Notes: generated by a model not told the origin, from the sequence alone. DNA of 64,000 bases from Tabrizicola sp. (GCF_016793705.1 NZ_JAEULO010000042.1:1-64000); one strand, 5' to 3'. Shown: positions 26,571 to 35,922, counted from the stretch's first letter. A program made the numbers and translations.

Positions 26571-27626
26571 ATGGCAAGGGTGGATGTTACCGTGCGCGGG
26601 GGAGGAATCTTCGGCCTCTCCATCGCCTGGGCCTGCCTGCGGCGCGGTGCCCGGGTGCGGGTGATCGAGACCGCCGCTTGGGGCGCAGGGTCTTCGGGCG
26701 GCCTCGTCGGCGCGCTGTCGCCGCATGTGCCCGAGGCCTGGAACGCAAAGAAGGCCTTCCAGCTGGAAAGCCTGCTGATGGCGGGTGACTGGTGGACGGC
26801 GGTCGAGGCGGCCTCCGGCCTGCCCTCGGGCTATGCTCGGCTGGGTCGGCTTCAACCCCTCGCCGATGATCGCGCCGTCGAGGCGGCAAGACGGCGCGCG
26901 GGCAAGGCAGCAAGCCTGTGGCAGGGCAAGGCGGAGTGGCGGGTGATCCCGGCGACCGGCAGCGCATGGGAACCGAAGACGCCCTCCGGCTGGCTGGTCC
27001 ACGACACGCTCTCGGCCCGGCTGTCGCCCCGGATGGGGCTGGCGGCATTGCTTGGCGCGCTCAGGGCCTCCGGCGCCGATCTTGTGCTTGGTGACGACAG
27101 CGAGGTGGGCGCGGTGATTCATGCCACCGGCATCGTGGGGCTGGCAGAGTTGTCGCAGGCCTTCGGCGCCCCGCTCGGGTCGGGCGTCAAGGGGCAGGCC
27201 CTGTCCCTGCGCCATGACGCCCGCGACCGGCCGCAGCTTTTCGTCGACGGGTTGCACATCGTGCCCCATGCCGACGGGACGGTCGCCATCGGCTCTACCT
27301 CCGAGGCCACATGGACCGAGGACGGGCCGGACGCGCAACTGGATGGCCTGCTGGAGAAGGCCATCGCCGCCGTTCCCGCCCTGGCCGGGGCGGATGTCGT
27401 CTCCCGCTGGGCCGGTGTGCGCCCGAAGGCCGCCAGCCGCGCCCCGGTGCTGGGTACCTGGCCGGGCCGCGTGGCGCATTTCGTGGCCAATGGCGGCTTC
27501 AAGATCGGCTTCGGCATGGCCCCCAAAGTGGCCGAGGTGATGACCGACCTCGTGCTGGAGGGCCGCGATGCCATTCCGCCGGAGTTCCGCCTCGACACGC
27601 TGCTTCAGAAAACCGCCCGGCGATAG
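26571..27626 (+). CDS. FAD-dependent oxidoreductase, MnmC C-domain-like (DAO family)
   Basis: A 351-residue DAO-family flavoprotein with N-terminal GGGIFGLSIAWACLRRGARV and C-terminal WAGVRPKAASRAPVLG. In E. coli MnmC the FAD domain removes the carboxymethyl group of cmnm5U to give nm5U. The 46-bp divergent position next to mnmD suggests it is the detached partner, though glycine oxidase/ThiO or an unrelated DAO function is not excluded. Its 3' end overlaps a convergent GNAT gene by 22 bp. Confidence 0.75.
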   Translation: MARVDVTVRGGGIFGLSIAWACLRRGARVRVIETAAWGAGSSGGLVGALSPHVPEAWNAKKAFQLESLLMAGDWWTAVEAASGLPSGYARLGRLQPLADDRAVEAARRRAGKAASLWQGKAEWRVIPATGSAWEPKTPSGWLVHDTLSARLSPRMGLAALLGALRASGADLVLGDDSEVGAVIHATGIVGLAELSQAFGAPLGSGVKGQALSLRHDARDRPQLFVDGLHIVPHADGTVAIGSTSEATWTEDGPDAQLDGLLEKAIAAVPALAGADVVSRWAGVRPKAASRAPVLGTWPGRVAHFVANGGFKIGFGMAPKVAEVMTDLVLEGRDAIPPEFRLDTLLQKTARR

Positions 27627-28063
27627 GTGATCGAGGTTGGCCGGTCATAGCCCTTGTGCGCCGTGCGACCGACCTCGACGAACCCCATGGTCCGGAATGC
27701 GGCCTGGTTCTCCACCAGTTCCACCCGCGTCTGCAACTCCAGCGCCGGAATCCCCATCTCCCGCGCCCGCGTCTCGGCCTGGTCGATCAGAAGCCGAGAC
27801 AATCCCTGGCCCCGGTGAGAGGCCGCAACCGCCAGCTTGCCGATATAGAGTCGCCCCGGTTTCGGCGTCAGGAAGACACAGGCCACCGGGGCGCCGATGA
27901 TCCAGATCTCCCCCACCTCCGCCTGCCGGGTCAGCGCCTCGGGCGTCAGGTCCCGCAGGGAAGACGGCGGGTCGATCCGCCCCTCCATATAGGCGAACGC
28001 CTCCTGCAGAAGCGCAAGGATCGGGGGCCAGACGGCGGGATCGGTGGCAAGCTGAGGGGTCAT
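27605..28063 (-). CDS. GNAT family N-acetyltransferase
   Basis: A 152-residue GNAT protein: GKLAVAASHRGQGLSRLLID at residues 75-94 is the acetyl-CoA loop (RGQGLS), and the C-terminal NQAAFRTMGFVEVGR is the typical last helix-strand. The ATG at 28063 avoids reading through the upstream dispersed repeat. Substrate unknown. It is divergent from smc and convergent with the FAD gene. Confidence 0.83.
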   Translation of the reverse strand: MTPQLATDPAVWPPILALLQEAFAYMEGRIDPPSSLRDLTPEALTRQAEVGEIWIIGAPVACVFLTPKPGRLYIGKLAVAASHRGQGLSRLLIDQAETRAREMGIPALELQTRVELVENQAAFRTMGFVEVGRTAHKGYDRPTSITYRRAVF

Positions 28064-28102
28064 TCCCCCAGACTGCCGCAGCGCGGGGCAACCGGCAAGG
28101 GA

Positions 28103-28155
28103 GGAGGTTTTCCACCCCCGCACCCCCGGTAGAGTATTTGCGCCAGCAGGAAGCG
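28103..28155 (-). repeat. Dispersed intergenic element, copy 3 (partial, minus orientation)
   Basis: Read on the minus strand: CTGCTGGCGCAAATACTC, then CCGGGGGTGCGGGGGTGGAA, followed further on by GCCGGTTG as in copies 1 and 4. The right block (GAGACA...GCGCTC) is missing, so it appears truncated by the GNAT gene. Confidence 0.55.
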
Positions 28156-28254
28156 AGCCGCAACATCTTGGGGATAAACCGGTGCCGGCCGCCCAGATGC
28201 GGGGGGTCGGGTTGACTCCTGCGCCCCCCGGCAGGAACATCGCACATCCGACTC

Positions 28255-31200
28255 GTGAGTACCCTCGTGCGCCTGACCAAACTGCGGCTGAACGGCTTCA
28301 AAAGCTTTGTCGACCCCACGGATCTGGTGATCCATGAGGGGCTGACCGGCGTGGTCGGCCCCAATGGCTGCGGCAAATCCAACCTGCTGGAAGCCCTGCG
28401 CTGGGTTATGGGCGAGAACCGCCCCTCTGCGATGCGCGGCGGGGGGATGGAGGACGTGATCTTCAACGGCGCCGCCACACGGGGCGCCCGGCATTTCGCC
28501 GAGGTCGCTCTGGTGATCGACAACCAGGACCGGCTGGCCCCTTCCGGCTTCAACGATGCCGACCAGATCGAGATCGTCCGCCGCATCACCCGCGACGCGG
28601 GGTCGGCCTACCGCTGCAACGCCAAGGACGTGCGGGCGCGCGACGTGCAGATGCTCTTCGCCGACGCCTCCACCGGCTCGCACAGCCCGGCGCTGGTGCG
28701 GCAGGGGCAGATTTCCGAACTGATCAACGCCAAGCCCAAGGCCCGCCGCCGGGTGCTGGAAGAGGCGGCGGGGATCAGCGGGCTTTATGCGCGGCGCCAT
28801 GAGGCAGAGCTGAAACTGGCGGGGACCGAAGCGAACCTTCTGCGGGTCGACGATGTGCTGGAGCAACTGGCGCAGCAGCTGTCGGTGCTGACCCGGCAGG
28901 CGAAACAGGCGGCGCGCTACCGCGAGATTTCCGAGGAGTTGCGGAAGTCGGAAGGCATGCTCCTCTGGCGGCGCTGGCGCGAGGCGGACGAGGCGCGGTC
29001 GGCGGCGGAAGGGGCGTTGCGGGAACGTCTGATCGCGCAGGGACAGGCCGAGGCGGCGGCGCGGGGCGCGGGCAAGGCGCGGGAAGCGGCAGAGGATGCG
29101 CTGCCGCCGAAGCGCGAGGAGGAGGCGATCGCCAGCGCCATCCTGCAACGACTGGTGTTGCAGCGCGATGCCCTGGGCGACCAGGAGGCCCGCGCGCTGG
29201 CGCAGATCGACGCCCTGCGCGGCCGGATCGACCAGCTCAGCCGCGACATGGAGCGCGAGGCGGGCCTGAACCGCGACGCGGGCGAGGTGATCGAGCGGCT
29301 GGACTGGGAGATCGAACAGCTGGCCCGCGCCCATGACGGGCATGACGAGAAGCTGGCCGAAGCGGTGGAAGCGGCGCGCGAGGCGGGGGCGGTGCTGGCC
29401 GAACGCGAGACCGCGCTCTCGGAACTCACCGAGGATGCCGCCCGGCTGGCGGCGCGGCACCAGTCGACGCAACGGATGCTGGCGGATTCGCGCTCGGTGC
29501 TGGACCGGGCCGAGGAGCAGGCCGCTTCGGCGCGCGAGGCGGTGGCGGCGACTGCGGACGCGGTGGAGGCGGCGGGCGAGGCCTTCGAGGCATCGGAGGA
29601 GGCACAGGAGGCCGCGCTGGCCGAGGGCGAGGCGACCGAAGCCGCGCTGGAGGCAGCCGAAGCCGCGCGGGCCGAGACGCAGGGCCGCGAAGCCGAGGCC
29701 CGTGCGGCGCGGTCGTCCGCCGAGGGCGAGGCCAACGCGCTCCGCGCCGAAGTCGCGGCGCTGGCCCGGCTGGTGGAGCGCGAGGCGCAGGCCGGGCACC
29801 AGCTCTTGGACCGGCTCAAGGTGGAGCCGGGCTATGAGAAGGCCCTGGGCGCGGCGCTGGCCGACGACCTGCGCGCGCCCGAGGTCGGCGCCGACGCACG
29901 GTCAGGCTGGGCGGTGCTGCCGGGCTATGACGACCCGCAAGCCTTGCCCCCCGGCGCCGAGGCGCTGACCGCGCGGGTAAAGGCCCCGCCGGTGCTGGCA
30001 CGGCGGCTGTCGCAGATCGGGCTCGTCAGTCGTGAAAAGGGTTTTCAGCTTCAGACGGCACTGCGCCCCGGACAGCGGCTGGTTTCGGTCGAGGGCGATC
30101 TCTGGCGCTGGGACGGGTTCCGCGCCGGGGCCGAGGATGCGCCCTCCGCCGCTGCCCTGCGCTTGCAGCAGTTGAACCGTCTGGTCCAACTGAAGCGCGA
30201 TCTGGAAGAGGTCGCGGCCCGGGCCGATGGCGCGCGTCAGGCGCACGAGGCCTTGCAGGCGAGGCTGGCAGAGTTGGCCATCGCCGATCAGCGCGCCCGC
30301 GATGCCCGGCGTGCCGCCGATGCCCGTCTGGCCGAGGCCAACCGGGCGCTGGCACGGGCCGAGGCGGATCGCTCCATCGCCGGGGGCAAGCTGGAGGCGG
30401 CGAAGCTCGCTGTCAGCCGCTTCGAGGACGAGGCGATGGCCGCCCGCGCCCGGTTGAAGGAAGCCGAGGCGGCGGTGTCGGACCTCGGCGATCTGGATGC
30501 GGCACGCGGGGCGGTCGAGGCCGCGAAGATCACCGTCGAGGCCGCGCGGATCACCATGATGACCCGCCGCTCGCATCAGGACGAGGTCCGCCGCGAAGGC
30601 GAAGCGCGGGTCCGGCGGCGGCAGGAGGCGGTGAAGGAACTGTCCGGCTGGAAGCACCGGCTGGAAACCGCTTCGCGCCGCACCGAGGAACTGACCGAAC
30701 GCCGGGCGGAGACCGAGGAGGAACTGGCCGAGGCGATGCTTGCGCCCGAGGAAATCGCCGCCAAGCGGGAGGAGCTGGTGGAGGCGATCGAGGCGGCGGA
30801 GGAGCGGCGGCGTAAGGCGGCGGATGCGCTCGCCGAAGCCGAGGGCGCTCTGCGCGACGCAGCGATGGCGGAACGCGAGTCGGAGCGGCTGGCGGGTGAG
30901 GCGCGCGAATCCCGCGCCCGTGCCGAAGCGCGGCTCGATGCGGCGCGCGAAGGCGTGGCGCTGGCGGCAGAGCGGATCGCCGAGGAGGACGACCGGACGC
31001 CGGACGAACTCCTGACCTCCTTGCGCACCGACCCCGACAAGATGCCAGATGCCGAGACGCTAGACCACGACGTCAGCCGGTTGAAGCGCCAGCGCGAGGC
31101 CCTGGGCGCGGTCAACCTGCGCGCCGAGGAAGACGCGAAGGCAGTCGAGGCCGAATATGACGCGCTGGCGACCGAGAAATCCGACCTGGAAGAGGCGGTG

Positions 31201-31722
31201 AAGAAGCTGCGCGCCGGGATCGCAGGCCTGAACAAGGAAGGGCGCGAGCGCCTGCTGACCGCCTTCGAGCAGGTGAACGCCAACTTCTCCACCCTCTTCA
31301 CCCACCTTTTCGGCGGCGGCGAGGCGCGGCTGGTACTGGTCGAATCCGACGATCCGCTGGAAGCGGGACTGGAGATCCTCTGCCAGCCACCGGGCAAGAA
31401 ACTGGCGACGCTTTCCCTCCTCTCCGGCGGCGAGCAGACCCTGACCGCGCTGGCGCTGATCTTCGGCGTCTTCCTCGCGAACCCCGCCCCGATCTGCGTG
31501 CTGGACGAGGTGGACGCGCCCCTGGACGACGCCAACGTCACCCGCTTCTGCGACCTTCTGGACGAAATGACCCGGCGCACCGAGACCCGTTTCCTGATCA
31601 TCACCCACCACGCCGTGACCATGGCCCGGATGGACCGCCTGTTCGGCGTGACGATGCAGGAGCAGGGGGTTTCCCAGCTGGTCAGCGTCGACCTGAAGAA
31701 GGCCGAGGCGCTGGTTGCCTGA
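28255..31722 (+). CDS. smc: Chromosome segregation protein SMC
   Basis: A 1155-residue condensin ATPase. Walker A is GPNGCGKSN at about residue 36, followed by long Ala/Glu/Arg coiled coil, a hinge around residues 500-620 (GYEKALGAALADDLRAP), a second coiled coil, then the ABC signature LLSGGEQTLTALALIFG and Walker B CVLDEVDAPLDDANV. It organises and segregates chromosomes with ScpA/ScpB, which are not in this window. The start is GTG at 28255; the ribosome-binding site is weak. Confidence 0.96.
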   Translation: MSTLVRLTKLRLNGFKSFVDPTDLVIHEGLTGVVGPNGCGKSNLLEALRWVMGENRPSAMRGGGMEDVIFNGAATRGARHFAEVALVIDNQDRLAPSGFNDADQIEIVRRITRDAGSAYRCNAKDVRARDVQMLFADASTGSHSPALVRQGQISELINAKPKARRRVLEEAAGISGLYARRHEAELKLAGTEANLLRVDDVLEQLAQQLSVLTRQAKQAARYREISEELRKSEGMLLWRRWREADEARSAAEGALRERLIAQGQAEAAARGAGKAREAAEDALPPKREEEAIASAILQRLVLQRDALGDQEARALAQIDALRGRIDQLSRDMEREAGLNRDAGEVIERLDWEIEQLARAHDGHDEKLAEAVEAAREAGAVLAERETALSELTEDAARLAARHQSTQRMLADSRSVLDRAEEQAASAREAVAATADAVEAAGEAFEASEEAQEAALAEGEATEAALEAAEAARAETQGREAEARAARSSAEGEANALRAEVAALARLVEREAQAGHQLLDRLKVEPGYEKALGAALADDLRAPEVGADARSGWAVLPGYDDPQALPPGAEALTARVKAPPVLARRLSQIGLVSREKGFQLQTALRPGQRLVSVEGDLWRWDGFRAGAEDAPSAAALRLQQLNRLVQLKRDLEEVAARADGARQAHEALQARLAELAIADQRARDARRAADARLAEANRALARAEADRSIAGGKLEAAKLAVSRFEDEAMAARARLKEAEAAVSDLGDLDAARGAVEAAKITVEAARITMMTRRSHQDEVRREGEARVRRRQEAVKELSGWKHRLETASRRTEELTERRAETEEELAEAMLAPEEIAAKREELVEAIEAAEERRRKAADALAEAEGALRDAAMAERESERLAGEARESRARAEARLDAAREGVALAAERIAEEDDRTPDELLTSLRTDPDKMPDAETLDHDVSRLKRQREALGAVNLRAEEDAKAVEAEYDALATEKSDLEEAVKKLRAGIAGLNKEGRERLLTAFEQVNANFSTLFTHLFGGGEARLVLVESDDPLEAGLEILCQPPGKKLATLSLLSGGEQTLTALALIFGVFLANPAPICVLDEVDAPLDDANVTRFCDLLDEMTRRTETRFLIITHHAVTMARMDRLFGVTMQEQGVSQLVSVDLKKAEALVA

Positions 31723-31838
31723 GCGCCGGTGAACCTTTCCGTCCTGTTCCCGACCCTGCCGCAACCCTCTGCGATGAAAAGGCGGCGGACCTTGAGCGAT
31801 CGAATCTGTCTTGCGCCCAGAATGATGGACATCGCCCT

Positions 31839-31863
31839 GCGGCATGATCCGCGACGATGCCGC
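31839..31863. repeat. Inverted repeat GCGGCAT...ATGCCGC
   Basis: Perfect 7-bp arms around an 11-nt loop, in the 265-bp gap between smc and the di-haem oxidoreductase operon. It could be a terminator stem for smc or an operator for the operon. I see no Fur- or Irr-like box in the gap. Confidence 0.35.
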
Positions 31864-31987
31864 AGCGTCGCGTCGCGACAAGTGGCAGACCTCCCGCCGC
31901 TCGCGGTCCCCTGCGACACCGCGACCCGCTTTTTCCGATTGAAACACTCGGGAACGAGCGTATGACTCCCCCGCAATGGAGTCTCTC

Positions 31988-33493
31988 ATGCGCCTTGCCC
32001 TGATCCTCTGCCTCGCCGCCGCCCCCGCCCTTGCGCAAGACCTGGACGACCGACACCTGCCCGTGATCCCCCGCACGCCTGGGGAAGAAGCGAAGATCGC
32101 CGCCGTCCTCACCCCGCCCACCGATTTCACCAGGCCCGAACCCTTCGAGGCGAAGCCAGCCGGCGCCGCCACCGTCCGCGCCATCGCCACCGCCGACGCC
32201 TTCAGCCAGCATTCCGGCAACATGGCCTTCGAGCGCGAGATGGACTTCAAGCTCGGCAATGCGCTCTTCCGCAAGACCTGGGTCGCCGCACCGTCTTCCA
32301 CCCTCGCCTCCGACGGCCTCGGCCCGCTCTACAACGCCCGCGGCTGCCAGGACTGCCACCTGAAGGACGGCCGCGGCCACACGCCGCCCACCCCCGACGC
32401 AAGCCGCGTGTCGATGTTCCTCCGCCTCTCCATCCCCGGCGGCCCCGCCCCCGAAGGCATCGCCGACTGGATCGCCACCTCGCCCGATCCGACCTATGGC
32501 GGCCAGCTTCAGGACCTCGCCGCCCCCGGCCACCCCGCCGAGGGGCGGATGGAGGTGACATGGGAAGAGACCCCCGTCACCCTCGGCGACGGCACCACCG
32601 TCAACCTGCGCGCGCCCTCCTACAGCTTCGCCGACCCCGCCTATGGCGCCCCGTCTCCCGACCTGATGCTCTCGCCCCGCGTCGCGCCCCAGATGATCGG
32701 CCTCGGCCTTCTCGAAGCCATCCCCGCCGCCGACATCCTCGCCAGGGCCGACCCCGACGATGCCGACGGCGACGGCATCTCCGGCCGCCCGCAGATCGTG
32801 CCCTCGGTCGAATTCGGCACCCCGATGCTCGGCCGCTTCGGGCTGAAGGGCGGCGCCCCCACGGTCAGGGAGCAATCCGCCGGGGCCTTCTCGGGCGACA
32901 TGGGGCTCTCCACCGCGCTGCACCCCGACCCCTGGGGCGACTGCACCACGGGCGAGCCGACCTGCATCGACGCCCCGCACGGCCAGGAACCCGGCATCCG
33001 CGACGGGCTGGAAGTCGACGGCCAAAGCCTCGACCTCGTGACCTTCTACGCCCGGAACCTTGGCGTGCCGGAACGCCGCGGCGTCGACGACCCGCAGGTC
33101 CTGCGCGGCAAGGAGCTGTTCTATGCTGCCAGCTGCCAGGGCTGCCATACGCCGAAATACGTCACCAACCGCCTGAAGGACCAGCCCGAGCAGAGCTTCC
33201 AGCTGATCTGGCCCTATACCGACCTTCTCCTGCATGACATGGGGCCGGGCCTTGCCGACAACCGCCCCGAGGGCCGTGCGACGGGCAGCGAATGGAAGAC
33301 GCCGCCGCTCTGGGGCATCGGGCTGACCGGACAGGTCTCCGGTCACAATGAATTCATGCATGACGGGCGTGCCCGCAGCCTGCTGGAGGCTATCCTCTGG
33401 CACGGCGGTGAGGCACAATCGCAGCGCGACGCCGTCGCCGCCATGCAGCCCGAGGATCGCGACGCGCTCCTCGCCTTCCTTGGAAGCCTTTGA
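31988..33493 (+). CDS. Di-haem cytochrome c-type oxidoreductase (DUF1111)
   Basis: A 501-residue periplasmic protein with signal peptide (MRLALILCLAAAPALAQ). Two CxxCH haem c sites are visible (CQDCH at about residue 120 and CQGCH at about 382). DUF1111 proteins resemble di-haem peroxidases and usually sit with imelysin and DUF1513 genes in iron-uptake operons. The start at 31988 is chosen over an in-frame ATG four codons earlier because it gives the signal peptide directly. Its stop shares 1 bp with the imelysin start (TGATG). Confidence 0.88.
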   Translation: MRLALILCLAAAPALAQDLDDRHLPVIPRTPGEEAKIAAVLTPPTDFTRPEPFEAKPAGAATVRAIATADAFSQHSGNMAFEREMDFKLGNALFRKTWVAAPSSTLASDGLGPLYNARGCQDCHLKDGRGHTPPTPDASRVSMFLRLSIPGGPAPEGIADWIATSPDPTYGGQLQDLAAPGHPAEGRMEVTWEETPVTLGDGTTVNLRAPSYSFADPAYGAPSPDLMLSPRVAPQMIGLGLLEAIPAADILARADPDDADGDGISGRPQIVPSVEFGTPMLGRFGLKGGAPTVREQSAGAFSGDMGLSTALHPDPWGDCTTGEPTCIDAPHGQEPGIRDGLEVDGQSLDLVTFYARNLGVPERRGVDDPQVLRGKELFYAASCQGCHTPKYVTNRLKDQPEQSFQLIWPYTDLLLHDMGPGLADNRPEGRATGSEWKTPPLWGIGLTGQVSGHNEFMHDGRARSLLEAILWHGGEAQSQRDAVAAMQPEDRDALLAFLGSL

Positions 33494-34536
33494 TGCCCCA
33501 GACCGACCGGCCCCCGCTCGCAACAATCGCCATCCCGCGCCTCCCTCCCCCCTTGTGGGGGAGGGCCGGGGTGGGGGGGCTCCCCTCGCTGGCCCTGATG
33601 CTCCTCCTCTCCGGTCCCGCCGCCGCCGACACCGCCGCAGTTGTCGCCGACCATGCCCGCCCCGGCTATGCCGCCTTCGACGATGCCGTCGCCCGGCTCG
33701 CCGATGTCGAAAGCTGCGACCCCGAGGCGCTGCGCCCCGCCTTCCAGGTCGCCTATGACGCCTGGATGGCGGTGGAGCACCTGCATCTCGGCCCCTCCGA
33801 GGAGGACGGCCGCGCGCTTTCCATCCTGTTCTGGCCCGACCCCAAGGGCCTGGGCGCCAAGGCACAGACCGCGCTGCTCAAGGCCGACCCGGCAAGCCTC
33901 AGCCTCGACGGCATGGCCCAGCAATCCGTCGCCGCGCGCGGTCTTTCCGGCCTCGAACGCCTGCTCTTCCCGACAAAACCGCTCGCCGCCGATCCCTGCC
34001 CGCTGATCCAGGTCACCATCGACGACCTCGCCCGCCAGGCTGCGGTGCTCTCCGCCGACTGGGGCCCCTTCGGCGACACGTTGCTTTCGGCGGGGCAGGC
34101 CGGAAACACCCGCTTCCTCAAGCCGGAAGAGGCGACCCAGGCGCTCTTCACCCAACTGGCGACCGGTCTCGAATTCATCGCCGACCGTCGCATCGGCCGC
34201 CCGCTTGCCACCTTCGACAAGCCCCGCCCCGACCTCGCCGAGGGCCAGGCTTCCGGTCGCGCGCTGGCCAACATCACCCTGTCGCTGAAAGGTCTGCGCG
34301 GGCTTGCCGTCAGCCTTAGCCCCGACAGCGCGAGGACGCTTGCCGCCTTTGACCACGCGATCAACCTGTCCGAGACGCTGAACGATCCCCTCTTGGACCA
34401 TATCACCGACCCGCAGGCCTGGCTGAAGCTGGAAATCCTGCAACAGGCGGTGCGCGCCACCCGCGATGCGGCGATCGCCGAGATCGGCCCGGCGCTTGGC
34501 GTCGAGCTTGGCTTCAACTCGCAGGACGGCGACTGA
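33493..34536 (+). CDS. Imelysin family periplasmic protein
   Basis: A 347-residue member of the imelysin (IrpA/ICMP, peptidase M75) family, thought to bind iron or haem rather than to be a peptidase. The body starts after LMLLLSGPAAA|DTAAVV; VAYDAWMAVEHLHLGPSEED carries a His-containing imelysin-like motif. The N-terminal leader is unusually long because a C/G-rich palindromic repeat is translated in frame (PLWGRAGVGG), between the start and the hydrophobic core. Coupled to the genes on both sides by TGATG junctions. Confidence 0.85.
   Translation: MPQTDRPPLATIAIPRLPPPLWGRAGVGGLPSLALMLLLSGPAAADTAAVVADHARPGYAAFDDAVARLADVESCDPEALRPAFQVAYDAWMAVEHLHLGPSEEDGRALSILFWPDPKGLGAKAQTALLKADPASLSLDGMAQQSVAARGLSGLERLLFPTKPLAADPCPLIQVTIDDLARQAAVLSADWGPFGDTLLSAGQAGNTRFLKPEEATQALFTQLATGLEFIADRRIGRPLATFDKPRPDLAEGQASGRALANITLSLKGLRGLAVSLSPDSARTLAAFDHAINLSETLNDPLLDHITDPQAWLKLEILQQAVRATRDAAIAEIGPALGVELGFNSQDGD
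33541..33580. repeat. C/G-rich palindromic repeat inside the imelysin leader
   Basis: CCCTCCCCCCTTGTGGGGGAGGG hairpin (about 9-bp arms, TTGT loop) followed by a GGGGTGGGGGG run. It matches, in opposite orientation, the intergenic repeat at 45491-45530. Here it is translated as PLWGRAGVGG. Confidence 0.7.
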
Positions 34537-35582
34537 TGCAGCGCCGGACCTTTCTCGCCAGCTTCGCCGCCACGCTGGCCCCGCGCCTGACCTGGGCCGA
34601 CATCGGCGCCCCCGCCTTCCTCGCCGCCGGGAAACGGGGCGAGGATTTCTTCCTGCACGGGCTCTCCGCCAGCGGCGCCAGCCTCTTCCGGATCGCCCTT
34701 CCGGGCCGGGGTCATGCCGCCGCCGCCCATCCCGTCCGGGCCGAGGCCGTCGCCTTCGCCCGCCGCCCCGGCACCTTCGCCCTGGTGATCGACTGCGCCA
34801 CCGGCGAGACCCGCCACCGCCTGGCCCCGCCCGAGGGGATGCAGTTCAACGGCCACGGCGCCTATTCGCTGGACGGCACGCTCCTCATGACCTCCGAGGT
34901 GGTGGCCGAGACCTCGGAGGGTCGCATCGGGCTCTGGGACACCGCGCACTATACCCGCCTGACCGACTGGCCCAGCCACGGCATCGGCCCGCATGAGATA
35001 AAGCGCCTGCCCGATGGCAGGCTGGTGGTGGCGAACGGCGGCATCCAGACCGACCCGGTCGACCGCACCAAGCTGAACATCCCGGACATGCGTCCGAACC
35101 TGACGCTGCTGGCCGAGGACGGTGCTCTGATCGACCAGATCGAGTTGCTCGACCTCCGCCAGAATTCGATCCGCCACCTCGCGCTACAGGGCGACACCAT
35201 CGCCTTCGCGATGCAATGGGAAGGCGATCCGGCAGAACCCGTGTCACAGCTCGGCCTCTGGACCCCCGGCACCGCGCCGGTCCTCTGCCCGCCTGCCGCG
35301 GCCGAGGCTTTCACCATGCAGGGCTATGCCGGCTCCATCGCCGCCACCGCCGACCGCATCCTGATCACCTCGCCCAAGGGCGGCGCCCTGATGATCTTCG
35401 CCGCCGACGGCACCCCCGTCGCCACCCACCTGCGCGCCGACCTCTGCGGCGCCTCCGCCAGCGGCGGGACCTTCACCGTCACCGATGGCCAGGGCGCGAT
35501 CTGGTCCGCCGACGTCCAGGGCCTCACCCCCCTCGCCACCGACGAGACCCAATGGGACAACCACCTCGTCGCGCTGACCTGA
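34536..35582 (+). CDS. DUF1513 domain protein
   Basis: A 348-residue exported protein beginning MQRRTFLASFAATLAPRLTWA, a twin-arginine-like RRTFL leader. The body is beta-propeller-like, with FNGHGAYSLDGTLLMTSE, GPHEIKRLPDGRLVVANGG and PSHGIGPHE motifs typical of DUF1513. Usually found after DUF1111 and imelysin; function in iron acquisition is inferred from the operon. The start shares 1 bp with the imelysin stop. Last gene of the operon. Confidence 0.85.
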   Translation: MQRRTFLASFAATLAPRLTWADIGAPAFLAAGKRGEDFFLHGLSASGASLFRIALPGRGHAAAAHPVRAEAVAFARRPGTFALVIDCATGETRHRLAPPEGMQFNGHGAYSLDGTLLMTSEVVAETSEGRIGLWDTAHYTRLTDWPSHGIGPHEIKRLPDGRLVVANGGIQTDPVDRTKLNIPDMRPNLTLLAEDGALIDQIELLDLRQNSIRHLALQGDTIAFAMQWEGDPAEPVSQLGLWTPGTAPVLCPPAAAEAFTMQGYAGSIAATADRILITSPKGGALMIFAADGTPVATHLRADLCGASASGGTFTVTDGQGAIWSADVQGLTPLATDETQWDNHLVALT

Positions 35583-35648
35583 CCGACCAACCCTTCCCAG
35601 GACGATCGCCCGGTAGGGTGCGTGATTTCACGCAAGGCCTCCACCCTG

Positions 35649-35672
35649 TCATCCCCGCGAAAGCGGGGACCC
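35649..35672 (+). repeat. CATCCCCGCGAAAGCGGGGA-type hairpin repeat
   Basis: CCCCGC and GCGGGG pair across a GAAA loop within TCATCCCCGCGAAAGCGGGG, a hairpin repeat common in proteobacterial intergenic DNA. It lies 67 bp after the DUF1513 stop and could end that operon. It is the first item in a 358-bp gene-free gap that also holds dispersed-element copy 4 and the palindrome at 35923. Confidence 0.6.
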
Positions 35673-35709
35673 ACAGCCGCACCGCGCGGCGCTCGGCCCG
35701 CTCTCGTCC

Positions 35710-35820
35710 TTTCACCTGGCTCCAAATATCCTCCGGGGGTTCGGGGGTGGAAAACCCCCGACGCCCGAGCCGGTTGGCGCTTGCGCCAGAGGCGAGACAA
35801 AAGGCCTGCGCGTAGCGCTC
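35710..35820 (+). repeat. Dispersed intergenic element, copy 4
   Basis: TTTCACCTGGCTCCAAATAT, CCTCCGGGGG, a GGGGG/CCCCC hairpin, GAGCCGGTTGGCG, then GCGAGACAAAAGGCCTGCG and TAGCGCTC. It is the copy most similar to the one at 6651 and lies at an equivalent site, between a plus-strand and a convergent minus-strand gene. Confidence 0.75.
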
Positions 35821-35922
35821 AGTTTCCGAAGCGCCCGTCCCCCGGGGGCACACCGGCAGGAAATTCTTGCCAAATCCTTAACGAAAAATCTCAAGATGCT
35901 GATTTAAAACAGAAATCAAAAA

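Noticed and set aside
31729..31965. A 78-codon open frame between smc and DUF1111
   Set aside because: No ribosome-binding site, no recognisable domain and Arg/Pro-rich composition typical of non-coding GC-rich DNA.
35641..35700. Peptide-like open frame containing VIPAKAGTHS after DUF1513
   Set aside because: This is the translated form of a widespread hairpin repeat, not a gene.
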